From: Rhodoflexus caldus
GTDB taxonomy: Bacteria > Bacteroidota > Bacteroidia > Cytophagales > Thermoflexibacteraceae
DNA length: 49,291 nt
Assembly (NCBI RefSeq): GCF_021206925.1
Contig: NZ_JAJPRF010000022.1
Coordinates: forward strand, 1 to 49,291
Direction of reading: 5' to 3'
The notes under the pieces were generated by a model. The model did not search any database and had not been told where the DNA came from. It saw nothing but the letters and a program-made list of their open reading frames with translations. Position 1 is the stretch's first letter. Every line of letters begins with the position of its first letter. A program made the position numbers and the translations under genes. Positions 1 through 7,852 of the stretch are shown one piece after another.

Positions 1-206
1 CCTGTGGCAGCCTTACATTTCTTGTCACTTTTAAGATGCGACGTGCAACGTGTGAAAAATACTTGCCATAGTTATATAAATTTGAAAGAATCACCAAGTA
101 AAATTAGGTAATTCACTGATAGTCACCAACCAAAAGGTCTAATGTTATTTCACTGCATTATTCATAAGCTTAATGAGAAATTTACCTTCTTAAGTAAACA
201 TATTTA

Positions 207-812
207 TCAGTTAGAGGATTGTTTACTGCTATCATACTTTAATGATAACGATTTCAGAAAGTAATCACCCACCTGAAATGAATCATTTTTTTCTAATATG
301 ATCATATTTGTAACTCTCAAAGAATCATCAATTATGAGATAAGAAGGCTGAGATAAAATGTCTCTTGTCAAACCAATACGATCTATATCGGTAAAAAACA
401 GAGGATATTTAATTTTATTTTTCTTCCAATAATATTGAATCTCCTCTTCTGTTGACTTATCTGAAATAACTACCATATTTGGTATATTATACTCTTCCAA
501 TCGCTCTATCTCTCTGTAAATACAACTTGAGCAATTTATAAAACCTGTTACGAAAAATACCTTAAAGGAATTATCGCTCAACAGTGTTTCAAAGTGTACT
601 GTATCAGTTCCGGAAATTAAAGGGCACTTAAATGTAAGTCTTTTCCCTATCTCAGCTAAACTTTTTGCCTGCCTATTCTTCTGTGAATCCAGCTGAGCTT
701 TATATTCAAACTCTGCTTGAGAATAACTGGAATACTCCCTGAAAATAAGAAGTACTAAAGATAGATTCAACGTAACCGAAGCAGCCAAAATGACCTTATC
801 TAATTTATTCAT
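207..812 (-). CDS. Membrane-anchored thioredoxin-fold protein with CSSC motif
   Basis: The 201-residue protein starts with one hydrophobic segment (about residues 7-24), probably an uncleaved anchor that puts the rest in the periplasm. A thioredoxin-like fold follows. FINCSSCIYREIE places a CxxC pair at C94/C97 after a beta strand (VFFVTGF), and SQPSYLIID around P156 fits the cis-proline strand that faces the active site. A further cysteine sits at C63. Proteins of this shape, related to the TlpA/AhpC-TSA group, reduce, oxidise or isomerise disulfides. The gene lies 6 bp downstream of the propeller lipoprotein gene and probably shares its transcript, which also seems to include a four-cysteine secreted peptide. 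I infer, without proof, that this protein acts on those cysteines. No close named family was recognised. Confidence 0.75.
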   Translation of the reverse strand: MNKLDKVILAASVTLNLSLVLLIFREYSSYSQAEFEYKAQLDSQKNRQAKSLAEIGKRLTFKCPLISGTDTVHFETLLSDNSFKVFFVTGFINCSSCIYREIERLEEYNIPNMVVISDKSTEEEIQYYWKKNKIKYPLFFTDIDRIGLTRDILSQPSYLIIDDSLRVTNMIILEKNDSFQVGDYFLKSLSLKYDSSKQSSN

Positions 813-818
813 GAGTAA

Positions 819-2087
819 TTAATAGTTTTGAGTATGTTTCAATCTAAACTGAATCAGAAATGGCATTTCCTGCTCTTCAAATTTTAATAGTTTAGCAAGT
901 TCCGCTTTGGTTTTAGCATGTACTTTGTCGCTGGCAATGGCCTGTTTCAAGAGTGTTTTATTGATTTTATGTAGATAGCTATAGCCTATAAAATCGTGAA
1001 GCTTACTAAAACTAAGTCGCTCTATGCCAATTCCAAAAAGAGAAAAATTTTTCTCCCGAACTTTGTAGGAAAGATATTCGTGCCTGTCCACAAAATGAAA
1101 AAACTTATCCTCGCGGTCTTTCTCATTACTGAGCCATTCAAAGTGAAGAAAAGTACGTCCGACTAAGAGGTTGCCGATACTAAATGAACTCCCCGCTTGC
1201 TGAATCATCTGCCCGATACGCATCAGGTCTTCCTGCTTTTTAATTTCTTCCGGCAGTTTCTTCTTACCAAAGTCTATCACATAATCAGGACAAATTTGTC
1301 CATTTACCGGGCCAATCCAGTAAATAGTATCCATCATGGCGCTTGAAAAATAGACGCTGCCATCGTACAGTGAAAATTGAATACGACTTGGGAAGGCATC
1401 TACCATTCCATATTCCCATGCTCCTTTCTTCATTACTTTTTCACCGCTGATGTCACTGTAAAGCAATAAAGGCTTTTTCTGCCCCATGTAGTCGCGCCCA
1501 TCTAAGTGATAAATGTACCAGTCTTCAGTTACGGGATAAAATGACACTATTTCCTTATTTATTTTCTTTTCTTCCAAAAAATCGCCGTTGAGAGAAAAAC
1601 TAAGCATTTTGTGTTGGGGTAAGTCCCAAACCTGCAATATTTTTCGGTGCACGTTGTATTGTACATCCCACATTTTTTTGTATTGCCCCGGTCCTTGTCC
1701 GGTATCATCAATGACAAACTTCAGTTTTCCGTCCCTGTTGAAAGCGTATATTTTATTGGCAATCTGTAAGTCAGCTATATAAATAAGCGAATCGCCATAA
1801 TCCCAGAGTTTGCTTATCTCTCCTAACAGGTGTTTAGGGTCGTCTATCTGTAAAGGAGTGATGGAAATAGCGTAATTAGAATCCAATAAATCTTCTAAGG
1901 TCTTTTCCTGTGCATTTTCCATGCTAATCAGATAATTGTACCCCGCCGGGTTCGTGCAATCCTTTCCACGCGGAAACAGGACATCGGTACTGTACTGCGA
2001 TTGCTCAGTTTCTTTATTATCGCTTTGGCAGGAACCTAATAGCAAACATAAAAACAGACAGCCGGATAAATAAATAAGTTGTTTCAT
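819..2087 (-). CDS. 6-bladed beta-propeller lipoprotein (Bacteroidota type)
   Basis: The 422-residue precursor has a type II signal peptide with lipobox LLGSC (lipidated Cys at about residue 20), so it should be anchored to a membrane facing the periplasm or cell surface. The body has repeated beta-rich blades with patterns such as SLIYIADLQIANKIYAFNRDG and DGSVYFSSAMMDTIYW. These are typical of the 6-bladed propeller lipoproteins of Bacteroidota (BF3164-like, PF17170-type). In the family these are often encoded beside small NVEALA-type secreted peptides, which matches the peptide gene 154 bp upstream here. The substrate or partner is unknown. The C-terminal 60 residues are helical and charged rather than blade-like. 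The ATG is followed directly by the signal peptide, so the start is secure. Confidence 0.8.
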   Translation of the reverse strand: MKQLIYLSGCLFLCLLLGSCQSDNKETEQSQYSTDVLFPRGKDCTNPAGYNYLISMENAQEKTLEDLLDSNYAISITPLQIDDPKHLLGEISKLWDYGDSLIYIADLQIANKIYAFNRDGKLKFVIDDTGQGPGQYKKMWDVQYNVHRKILQVWDLPQHKMLSFSLNGDFLEEKKINKEIVSFYPVTEDWYIYHLDGRDYMGQKKPLLLYSDISGEKVMKKGAWEYGMVDAFPSRIQFSLYDGSVYFSSAMMDTIYWIGPVNGQICPDYVIDFGKKKLPEEIKKQEDLMRIGQMIQQAGSSFSIGNLLVGRTFLHFEWLSNEKDREDKFFHFVDRHEYLSYKVREKNFSLFGIGIERLSFSKLHDFIGYSYLHKINKTLLKQAIASDKVHAKTKAELAKLLKFEEQEMPFLIQFRLKHTQNY

Positions 2088-2241
2088 TCTTGTTGGGAAT
2101 TGAATATGGATGAATACCTGCGTAATAATTTAAATTGATTCACTCTTTTGAATTGAAAGCTTAAAAGTGGGGAAATATACAACTGTAACTTCCCCACTGA
2201 AAATTTTGCTATAAGCCTAATATTTGTTTAAGCAAAAAATA

Positions 2242-2478
2242 CTACCAGTGGTTACAACTACCTCCTGTTGAGCAGGAATACTCATGTGAATTGTCACATG
2301 CTATCTCCCATCTACACTTCCAGTATTGCTTCCCTTTACCATCTCCGGGACCAAGATTCTCCTGTGCTTTCACATTACCAGGAAAGGCTATCCAGATAGC
2401 GGATGACAATATTAACCCTAAGAAACCTCCATAAATATGAGGCTTTGCTGAGGTAAAAACGGCTCTAATTTTCGTCAT
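2242..2478 (-). CDS. Secreted four-cysteine peptide precursor, NVEALA-like
   Basis: A 78-residue product. Residues 1-38 form a basic then hydrophobic leader (hydrophobic core about 16-32) that ends in GNVKAQ, a likely signal-peptidase site. The mature part would be about 40 residues, glycine-rich at its start, with the pattern C-x5-C-x7-C-x5-C-x3-end. NVKAQ followed by a short Cys-rich tail recalls the NVEALA peptides (PF14055) of Bacteroidota, which also sit beside propeller lipoproteins; similarity to the named motif is partial. Two disulfides are possible. The gene is first in a minus-strand set with the propeller and CXXC genes. Its upstream region carries a TTTG-N19-TTTATTTG promoter-like arrangement with a T14 tract in the spacer. 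The function is unknown; signalling peptide, bacteriocin or adhesion ligand are all possible. Confidence 0.65.
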   Translation of the reverse strand: MTKIRAVFTSAKPHIYGGFLGLILSSAIWIAFPGNVKAQENLGPGDGKGKQYWKCRWEIACDNSHEYSCSTGGSCNHW

Positions 2479-2547
2479 GATTGAAAAATTTTTAAAGTGA
2501 TAGAATAAAGCAGACAGTAGCTTGCGCGCTTATAACTACATCTGATG

Positions 2548-2578
2548 CAAATAAAAAAAAAAAAAATACATCTCCAAA
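2548..2578 (-). promoter_or_regulatory. Candidate promoter of the peptide operon
   Basis: Read on the minus strand, TTTG (2578-2575) is separated by 19 nt from TTTATTTG (2555-2548). This differs by one base from the Bacteroidota -7 consensus TAnnTTTG and has the usual -33/-7 spacing. Transcription would start near 2542, giving a leader of about 64 nt before the peptide ATG at 2478. Most of the spacer is a run of T. The assignment rests on consensus match only. Confidence 0.4.
2553..2566. repeat. A14/T14 homopolymer tract
   Basis: Fourteen consecutive A on the plus strand (T on the coding strand of the peptide operon). It is the longest homopolymer noticed in the window. It lies within the spacer of the candidate promoter, about 75 nt upstream of the peptide start codon. 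Tracts of this length are prone to slipped-strand length change. Confidence 0.9.
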
Positions 2579-2813
2579 TAAATCATTCATTGTTTATACT
2601 GATATTTCCTACTATTTGAGAGGCCATCTGATGATTATTGTACAAATCAATTAGCATTGGTAGTACTAATGAGGCTATATTGATACAACCAGTAGTGAAA
2701 TACATCAATATAAGCGCCTCTGCTTATCAAATAAGCCTTCTATAATTCAGATTTTTAGCAGATGATGCAGATTTTTGCTGATTTTTTAGTCTGATGTGTT
2801 GTAAACAGTGAAA

Positions 2814-2984
2814 TAAGCAGGTGAGCAAATTAACGCGTTCTTTTTTACCGCAGAGTGCGCAAAGGTTTAACCGCAGTGTACACAAAGAAAAAATTTATCA
2901 TAAAAACACTTAGCGCTCTTTGCGTAATACTCAGTGGGCTTTGCGGTAAATTTGAAAGGTCGTTTTAAGTTGCTCACTTACTTA
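2814..2984. repeat. Nested inverted-repeat intergenic element
   Basis: The outer arms are GTGAGCAA (2821-2828) and TTGCTCAC (2970-2977), within about 17-nt imperfect arms. The inner arms are TTTACCGCA (2844-2852) and TGCGGTAAA (2942-2950), a perfect 9-bp inverted pair. Between them are two direct repeats, ACCGCAGAGTGCGCAAAG (2847-2864) and ACCGCAGTGTACACAAAG (2870-2887), and a degenerate inverted copy near 2910-2946. The ACCGCA...CGCAAAG unit resembles dispersed intergenic repeats seen in many Bacteroidota genomes. There is no coding capacity. Confidence 0.6.
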
Positions 2985-2989
2985 CTACT

Positions 2990-3616
2990 TTACTTTGCAG
3001 GACTGCACCACCTGTTCCCTGCAATACGAAAGCGCCAGGGCAGCAGGGCATCTTCACCGGCATAGTCCACACCTACGCGCGGGCTGCTGATAATTTGCTC
3101 ATCGGCAATGGGTGGGCCGTCCGTAATCCATATTTGATTGCCTTGCAGCGATAGTCCGTAATGAATTGTTTGTATGCCCATAGCCTTTGTAAGTGCGCCC
3201 GGGCCTGCTGTCAGGCGGTAATCGTTGGGTTTATATATTTTCCGCCGTTGCATCATCAGTTCTACGTTATAAAGCGGCTCTACCGCACGCACCAGCACGG
3301 CATCCGCAAATCCTTCTTCGTGTGTTACCACATTAAACAAGGCATGAATACCATAGCAAAGGTAAACATAGGCCACTCCGCCCGCTGCAAACATGACTTC
3401 TGTGCGCTTGGTGCGCCTGTTCAAATGCGCATGGCAGGCGCGGTCGGTGGCACCACAGTAGGCTTCCGTTTCTACGATTCGCGCCGCACATAAGCCGTCT
3501 TCCATGTTGGTAATCAGCACCTTACCCAATAAGTCTTTGGCAATTTGCACTACATCGGAGCGTCTGTAAAACGCAAGCGGCAAGGGCGGGGACTCGTAAA
3601 AAAATGACAGATTCAT
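2990..3616 (-). CDS. mpg: 3-methyladenine DNA glycosylase, AAG family
   Basis: The 208-residue protein has the AAG fold signature throughout: LLGKVL, RIVETEAYCG, a basic stretch RRTKRTEVMF, VYLCYGIHALFNVV and LTAGPGALTKAMGI. E51 in VETEAY matches the catalytic glutamate of human AAG, and Y53 matches its base-stacking tyrosine. The enzyme excises alkylated purines and hypoxanthine from DNA as the first step of base excision repair, and acts in the cytoplasm. The length is normal for the bacterial family (about 200). A TAAATTTG box lies only 4 bp before the ATG, with TTTG 23 bp further upstream, so the mRNA may have almost no leader. The gene is divergent from the HAD phosphatase gene, with 57 bp between the starts. 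Confidence 0.92.
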   Translation of the reverse strand: MNLSFFYESPPLPLAFYRRSDVVQIAKDLLGKVLITNMEDGLCAARIVETEAYCGATDRACHAHLNRRTKRTEVMFAAGGVAYVYLCYGIHALFNVVTHEEGFADAVLVRAVEPLYNVELMMQRRKIYKPNDYRLTAGPGALTKAMGIQTIHYGLSLQGNQIWITDGPPIADEQIISSPRVGVDYAGEDALLPWRFRIAGNRWCSPAK

Positions 3617-3673
3617 ACGTCAAATTTAAGGTGCGTTCTCCGGCATTTAACCAAATGAATCGTATTTTTGACT

Positions 3674-4336
3674 ATGAAAACACCTGCTTTTGTATTTGAT
3701 ATGGACGGTGTGATTGTGAACAGCAATCCATATCATAAAGTTGCGCTGCAAATGTTTTGCCGACGGCTGGGCTTTAATTTGGACGAAGAGGAGATGATTC
3801 ACAAAATTTACGGACGTACCAACAAAGAGTGGATTAGCAATCTCTTTGGCGGAGATATTGAAGCCGACCTGCTGGCGCAATACGGTATAGAGAAAGAGTT
3901 ACTCTATCAGGAACTTTATAAACCACATATTCAACCGTTGGCAGGTTTGCAGGAATTTCTTCAATTGCTTGATTTACAGAGTATCCCAAGAGCCATTGCA
4001 ACTTCTGCACCGCGCATGAATGTAGATTTCACTTTGGGTAATACAGGATTGAGCGGTTTTTTCAGTATCATTTTAGACGAGAGCCACGTGTTGCACGGCA
4101 AACCTAACCCCGAAATTTACCTGAAAGCTGCTGCCGCGCTGCAACTGCCACCTGAGCGGTGTATCGTTTTTGAAGATTCGCTTTCGGGGGTGGCTGCCGC
4201 CCAAGCTGCCGGATGCAAAGTAGTAGGCGTACTCACCACACACAGTGCCGACGAACTGGCTCATACCGACATGACTATTGAAGATTTTACTAATTTGCAG
4301 CCCGAAAAAATTTATCGTCAAATCAATTTATTATGA
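3674..4336 (+). CDS. HAD-superfamily phosphatase (beta-phosphoglucomutase-like)
   Basis: The ATG at 3674 gives 220 residues starting MKTPAFVFDMDGV; an in-frame TTG two codons upstream is less likely. Motif I FDMDG holds the nucleophile D9 and acid/base D11. Motif II is ATSAP, motif III lysine lies in GKPNP, and motif IV is FEDSLSG. A helical cap between motifs I and II (about residues 18-85) places it in the PGMB/CbbY subgroup, which hydrolyse or isomerise phosphosugars or other small phosphates. The exact substrate cannot be told. The stop overlaps the next start (ATGA), so it is co-translated with the SixA-like gene. A TATTTTTG promoter box ends 3 bp before the ATG. Confidence 0.85.
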   Translation: MKTPAFVFDMDGVIVNSNPYHKVALQMFCRRLGFNLDEEEMIHKIYGRTNKEWISNLFGGDIEADLLAQYGIEKELLYQELYKPHIQPLAGLQEFLQLLDLQSIPRAIATSAPRMNVDFTLGNTGLSGFFSIILDESHVLHGKPNPEIYLKAAAALQLPPERCIVFEDSLSGVAAAQAAGCKVVGVLTTHSADELAHTDMTIEDFTNLQPEKIYRQINLL

Positions 4337-4821
4337 AAACGCTGTACATCGTTCGCCATGCGCAGGCAGAAGACCACTACCTCTACCAACGCGATTTTGA
4401 CCGCGAACTCACCTCTCAGGGCATCAGAAAGGCTGTTCAGGTAGGTAAGCAATTAGCCGCCGAGGGTAATATCCCCGAAGTGATTATTGCAAGCAGTGCG
4501 GTTCGTACCCGCCAAACGGCTGCCTTGCTGGCCGAAAATTTGGGTGTTGGCGAATCGGCCATCATTCTTGAAGAAGATTTATACAACGCTTCTCCGCGAA
4601 CATTGCTGCATGTGGTTTGTCATATCAGCGATAATTTTCGGAAAGTAATGCTGGTGGGGCACAATCCGGGCGTAAGTTATCTGGCAGAGTGGCTGACGGG
4701 CAGCCGCGACATCAACAGCATGGCAACTTGCAGTGTGGCGCATGTAGTACTCAACCTGCCCCATTGGGCAGCAACCGAACAAAATTGCGGAACTTTGCTG
4801 CAATACCGCGATTTTGATTAA
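4333..4821 (+). CDS. SixA-like phosphohistidine phosphatase (histidine phosphatase family)
   Basis: A 162-residue member of the histidine phosphatase (phosphoglycerate mutase-like) superfamily. The N-terminal LYIVRHAQAED carries the catalytic H9 after R8. ASSAVRTRQTAALL supplies the second arginine, and VGHNPG the second histidine (about residue 109). Its short length and the RHA rather than RHG motif fit the SixA branch. In Escherichia coli that branch dephosphorylates HPt domains and a phosphotransfer protein of the nitrogen PTS. It overlaps the HAD gene by 4 bp and lies 18 bp before the methyltransferase gene. The hybrid kinase at 24373-26955 has an HPt domain, but nothing here links the two proteins directly. 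Confidence 0.82.
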   Translation: MKTLYIVRHAQAEDHYLYQRDFDRELTSQGIRKAVQVGKQLAAEGNIPEVIIASSAVRTRQTAALLAENLGVGESAIILEEDLYNASPRTLLHVVCHISDNFRKVMLVGHNPGVSYLAEWLTGSRDINSMATCSVAHVVLNLPHWAATEQNCGTLLQYRDFD

Positions 4822-4839
4822 CCCTTGTCAATTTATTCC

Positions 4840-5736
4840 ATGCAGGCGCATTACCCTTGTCCCGATTGTAACGGCGAACAATTTGCTGCTTTTCATACCT
4901 GCCGCGACTATACTGTCAGCGGTGAGCTTTTTACACTGGCGCGTTGCCGCCAATGCCAAATGGTTATTACGCAGCAACCTCCGCCTTCCGAAAAAATCGG
5001 AAGTTATTATAAATCAGAAGATTACGTTTCACACAGTGATACGAAGCGCGGGCTGTTTTTTCGCTTGTATCACTTAGCGCGCGGATGGATGCTCCAATCT
5101 AAGCGCAAACTGGTAGAAAAATACAGCGGCAAAACCAACGGCAAACTGCTTGACTGGGGCTGTGGCACCGGCTACTTCCCTGCCGCCATGCAACAGGCCG
5201 GCTGGCAGGTGCAAGGCATAGAGGCCGATGAAGATGCGCGCAACTATGCCCGCCAAAAGTTCAGCCTCGCGGTTTTTGCCCCTGAGAAAGTTACACAATT
5301 GCCTGACAGTCAATATGATTGCATTAGCTTCTGGCACGTGATGGAGCACCTCCACGACCTTCGGGGAACAATTGCCAATATTGAGCGGCTGCTTGCTCCC
5401 CAAGGTATTGTCGTAGTTGCTTTGCCCAATCAGCAGAGTTATGACGCATGGTACTACGGCAGGTATTGGGCGGCATGGGATGTTCCGCGCCATTTGTGGC
5501 ACTTTGCCCCGCAAAATATTGAACGGCTGATGGCTGCAAACGGCTTCGGGCTGCTGCATAAACAAACCATGCCTTTTGACCCGTTCTACGTTGCCCTGCT
5601 TAGCGAAAAATACCGCGAAAAGCGTTGGGGATTCATCAACGGTATTTTGCAGGGGTTTATTTCGCTTGTCAAAGGCTACCTGAATGTTAATCAATCTTCA
5701 TCGGTTATTTACGTTTTTTCCCGCAAGCGGCAATAG
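4840..5736 (+). CDS. Class I SAM-dependent methyltransferase with N-terminal zinc ribbon
   Basis: The ATG at 4840 gives 298 residues. An N-terminal treble-clef or zinc-ribbon-like module has CPDC (C7/C10) and CRQC (C36/C39). A Rossmann methyltransferase follows, with motif I LLDWGCGTGYF near residue 100, the acidic motif II GIEADE, and WHVMEHLHD, typical of Methyltransf_11/23 enzymes. The C-terminal FDPFYVALL and FINGILQGF segments are hydrophobic and may touch the membrane. Relatives with this Cys4 head often act on glycans or lipid-linked substrates; the substrate here is unknown. The stop TAG shares its last base with the GTG start of the SpoIIE gene, so translation is likely coupled. Confidence 0.85.
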   Translation: MQAHYPCPDCNGEQFAAFHTCRDYTVSGELFTLARCRQCQMVITQQPPPSEKIGSYYKSEDYVSHSDTKRGLFFRLYHLARGWMLQSKRKLVEKYSGKTNGKLLDWGCGTGYFPAAMQQAGWQVQGIEADEDARNYARQKFSLAVFAPEKVTQLPDSQYDCISFWHVMEHLHDLRGTIANIERLLAPQGIVVVALPNQQSYDAWYYGRYWAAWDVPRHLWHFAPQNIERLMAANGFGLLHKQTMPFDPFYVALLSEKYREKRWGFINGILQGFISLVKGYLNVNQSSSVIYVFSRKRQ

Positions 5737-7805
5737 TGATTCAGGCATTTGGTTTTACTGCCCGTTTAGTCCGTTTTTTGAGCAACAACGGTTTCCTGCT
5801 GGCAGCAGCTTTTTGTTGGCTGGTATGGGAGATACCGCCCGAAATGGCAGGCTTCCCGCAGAATACGCCGTCCATGTCCTATGCGTTGGAGTCGTTTCTG
5901 CTCAATGGGTTCATTGGTTTTTTGTTTTTAGACCTTTTAAAACGCAATTTTTCGGATTACAGCGAAGCCGGTAGTTTTATCGGCGAAATGGTAAAAATTT
6001 TTTTCGTAGCTGTTGGCGGTACTACTGTGTCATTGTTGCTGTTTCACGCCAATCAAGATTTCAGACAGAGTTTTCTGTTTCAGTGGTTAGGCCATGTCTG
6101 GATTTACAAGATTGAATTTGCAGCCATTGTGGTGGTGCTGCTGTTTGTGTACGTCGTTTGGCGGAAACTGATTTTTTTCGGCAGGTCGCCCTACGTGGTC
6201 ATGGTTTGGCAGTTTTTTGAAGGCTTTCTGTTCCTTAGCCTGCTTTTCCATACGGTGCCGCATCCCTACTTGCATCGCATCACCCACTTTGAGTGGATAG
6301 AACAAGGTTTGATAGTGCTTTCATGGCTGTTGGCTTTTATGGCCTCCTTCAACCTGAGTTGGGTGGCATTGTTGCGCTATCGGGAGAAATGGTTTACGCT
6401 GTTTGTCTTTGTGATACTGTTTGTTTGCTTAGGCTACTTTTTTGGTATCCGAAAAGTGCCGCTGGAAGGCAGCGAATATTACTTTGACCTAACGGAAAGC
6501 ATTTTTCTGGCAGTCATCCTCATTTTTATTACGGTTTACAGTGCCTTTTCTTTTCTTACGGTGCTTTTTAATTTGCCGACTTCTAATATTATTGAGCGCA
6601 AATTTTCGGAAATTTCGGAGCTGAATCGGCTGCTGGTGCACGATTTCCGCAACGAAGAGCAGTTTTTTGAAAAAATTTTAGACATTGCTATCAACACATT
6701 CAAAGCGGATGCTGCATGGTTAGATGTGGCGGGAAGTAAACCCTTCATCGGTCGGCACATTACCAAATTGAAGGCCGGCTACATCCGACAGGCGATTGAC
6801 CAAACAGGCTACGGCTGGGATACAAGTAAAAAGTTTCTTTCCAAAAACCTCGCGCTGCCCGCAGACCTGATACCTTTTGCTACGATATTGGTAGTGCCCT
6901 TGCAGCGCCGCAATCAACAGGTGGGAGTTTTGGTGTTGTTGGCAAAAATTTCCAGCATATTTGATAACGTGCTGCTGCCTCATTCTACCTTGAACCATTA
7001 CGCGGGGCAGGCTGCTCTTGCATTAGACAATATGCAATTACTGGCCGATGCGGTAGATAATGAGCGATTTCAGGCAGAAATTGCAGCGGCTAAAAAAGTC
7101 AGGGAAGAGCTTTTGCCCGCCATCAATTTTAGGCAGGGCAACTTGCAGGTGATTGCCAAAACACATTCGCCGGAAATTATTGGCGGCGATTTTTATGACT
7201 ATTACCGATTTTCGGCACATCGCATAGCTTTTATCCTTGGCGACGTGGCGGGCAAAGGCACGTCGGCGGTGTTTCATATGTCGCAAATGAAAGGCATTTT
7301 CCAGAGTTTAGCCCAGTTGGACTTGCCTCCTGACCGCTTCATGGTACATGCCAATCAGGCTTTGGCACACTGCCTGCCGCCGCAGATGTTTATTACGGCC
7401 ATTTATTTGGTGGTAGATACCGAAAAACAACAGTTTTGCTATGCGCGTGCGGGGCATTGTCCGTTGATTCATGTAAAAGCAGCCACGGGTGAGGCTGTGC
7501 TGGCCGAAAGCAAAGGCATGGGCTTGGGCATTATACGCAGCCGTCAATTTGAGCAATACATCAGCGCGGAAACAGTGTCCTATCAACATGGTGATTTGCT
7601 CGCGCTTTACACCGACGGCGTTGTGGAAATACGCTCCGAAAAGAATCAGGAAGAGTTTGGCTTTGAGCGCCTTCGCCAATTTTGTGCTGCTCATTACAAT
7701 CTTTCGGCAGAACAACTGCTTGCCAAAACCGAGCGCGAACTGCTGTCATTCTCCGGAAACGACAACAGCAACGACGATATGTCATTGCTGTTCATTAAGT
7801 TGTAA
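5736..7805 (+). CDS. Membrane GAF-SpoIIE (PP2C-type) serine phosphatase
   Basis: A 689-residue protein read from a GTG that overlaps the preceding stop; the next in-frame ATG is at residue 38, inside the first membrane region, so GTG is preferred. Residues 1-280 contain about nine hydrophobic segments. A short coiled-coil linker follows, then a GAF-like domain (about 300-440) and a SpoIIE phosphatase domain (about 465-689). Metal-binding acidic residues are visible in GGDFYD (D485) and GDVAGKG (D503), plus LYTDGVVE and DDMSLLF near the end. Such enzymes usually dephosphorylate anti-sigma-factor antagonists (STAS proteins); no STAS or RsbW gene is nearby. The gene ends a four-gene operon with the HAD, SixA-like and methyltransferase genes. 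Confidence 0.9.
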   Translation: MIQAFGFTARLVRFLSNNGFLLAAAFCWLVWEIPPEMAGFPQNTPSMSYALESFLLNGFIGFLFLDLLKRNFSDYSEAGSFIGEMVKIFFVAVGGTTVSLLLFHANQDFRQSFLFQWLGHVWIYKIEFAAIVVVLLFVYVVWRKLIFFGRSPYVVMVWQFFEGFLFLSLLFHTVPHPYLHRITHFEWIEQGLIVLSWLLAFMASFNLSWVALLRYREKWFTLFVFVILFVCLGYFFGIRKVPLEGSEYYFDLTESIFLAVILIFITVYSAFSFLTVLFNLPTSNIIERKFSEISELNRLLVHDFRNEEQFFEKILDIAINTFKADAAWLDVAGSKPFIGRHITKLKAGYIRQAIDQTGYGWDTSKKFLSKNLALPADLIPFATILVVPLQRRNQQVGVLVLLAKISSIFDNVLLPHSTLNHYAGQAALALDNMQLLADAVDNERFQAEIAAAKKVREELLPAINFRQGNLQVIAKTHSPEIIGGDFYDYYRFSAHRIAFILGDVAGKGTSAVFHMSQMKGIFQSLAQLDLPPDRFMVHANQALAHCLPPQMFITAIYLVVDTEKQQFCYARAGHCPLIHVKAATGEAVLAESKGMGLGIIRSRQFEQYISAETVSYQHGDLLALYTDGVVEIRSEKNQEEFGFERLRQFCAAHYNLSAEQLLAKTERELLSFSGNDNSNDDMSLLFIKL

Positions 7806-7852
7806 GTAACAGGTTTATTAACAGGCATTCCAAGATGCTGCTTTGGTTTTGC

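Larger units (their letters stand above)
2479..2989. other. Gene-free intergenic region with promoter and repeat
   Basis: No convincing reading frame is present. The right part, next to the peptide gene, holds its promoter-like region and an A14 homopolymer at 2553-2566. The middle (about 2748-2788) has two copies of CAGATTTTT-x-GC spaced about 20 bp apart, which look like decayed repeat. The remainder, about 2814-2984, is a nested inverted-repeat element listed separately. The AT content is higher than in flanking genes. Confidence 0.7.
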
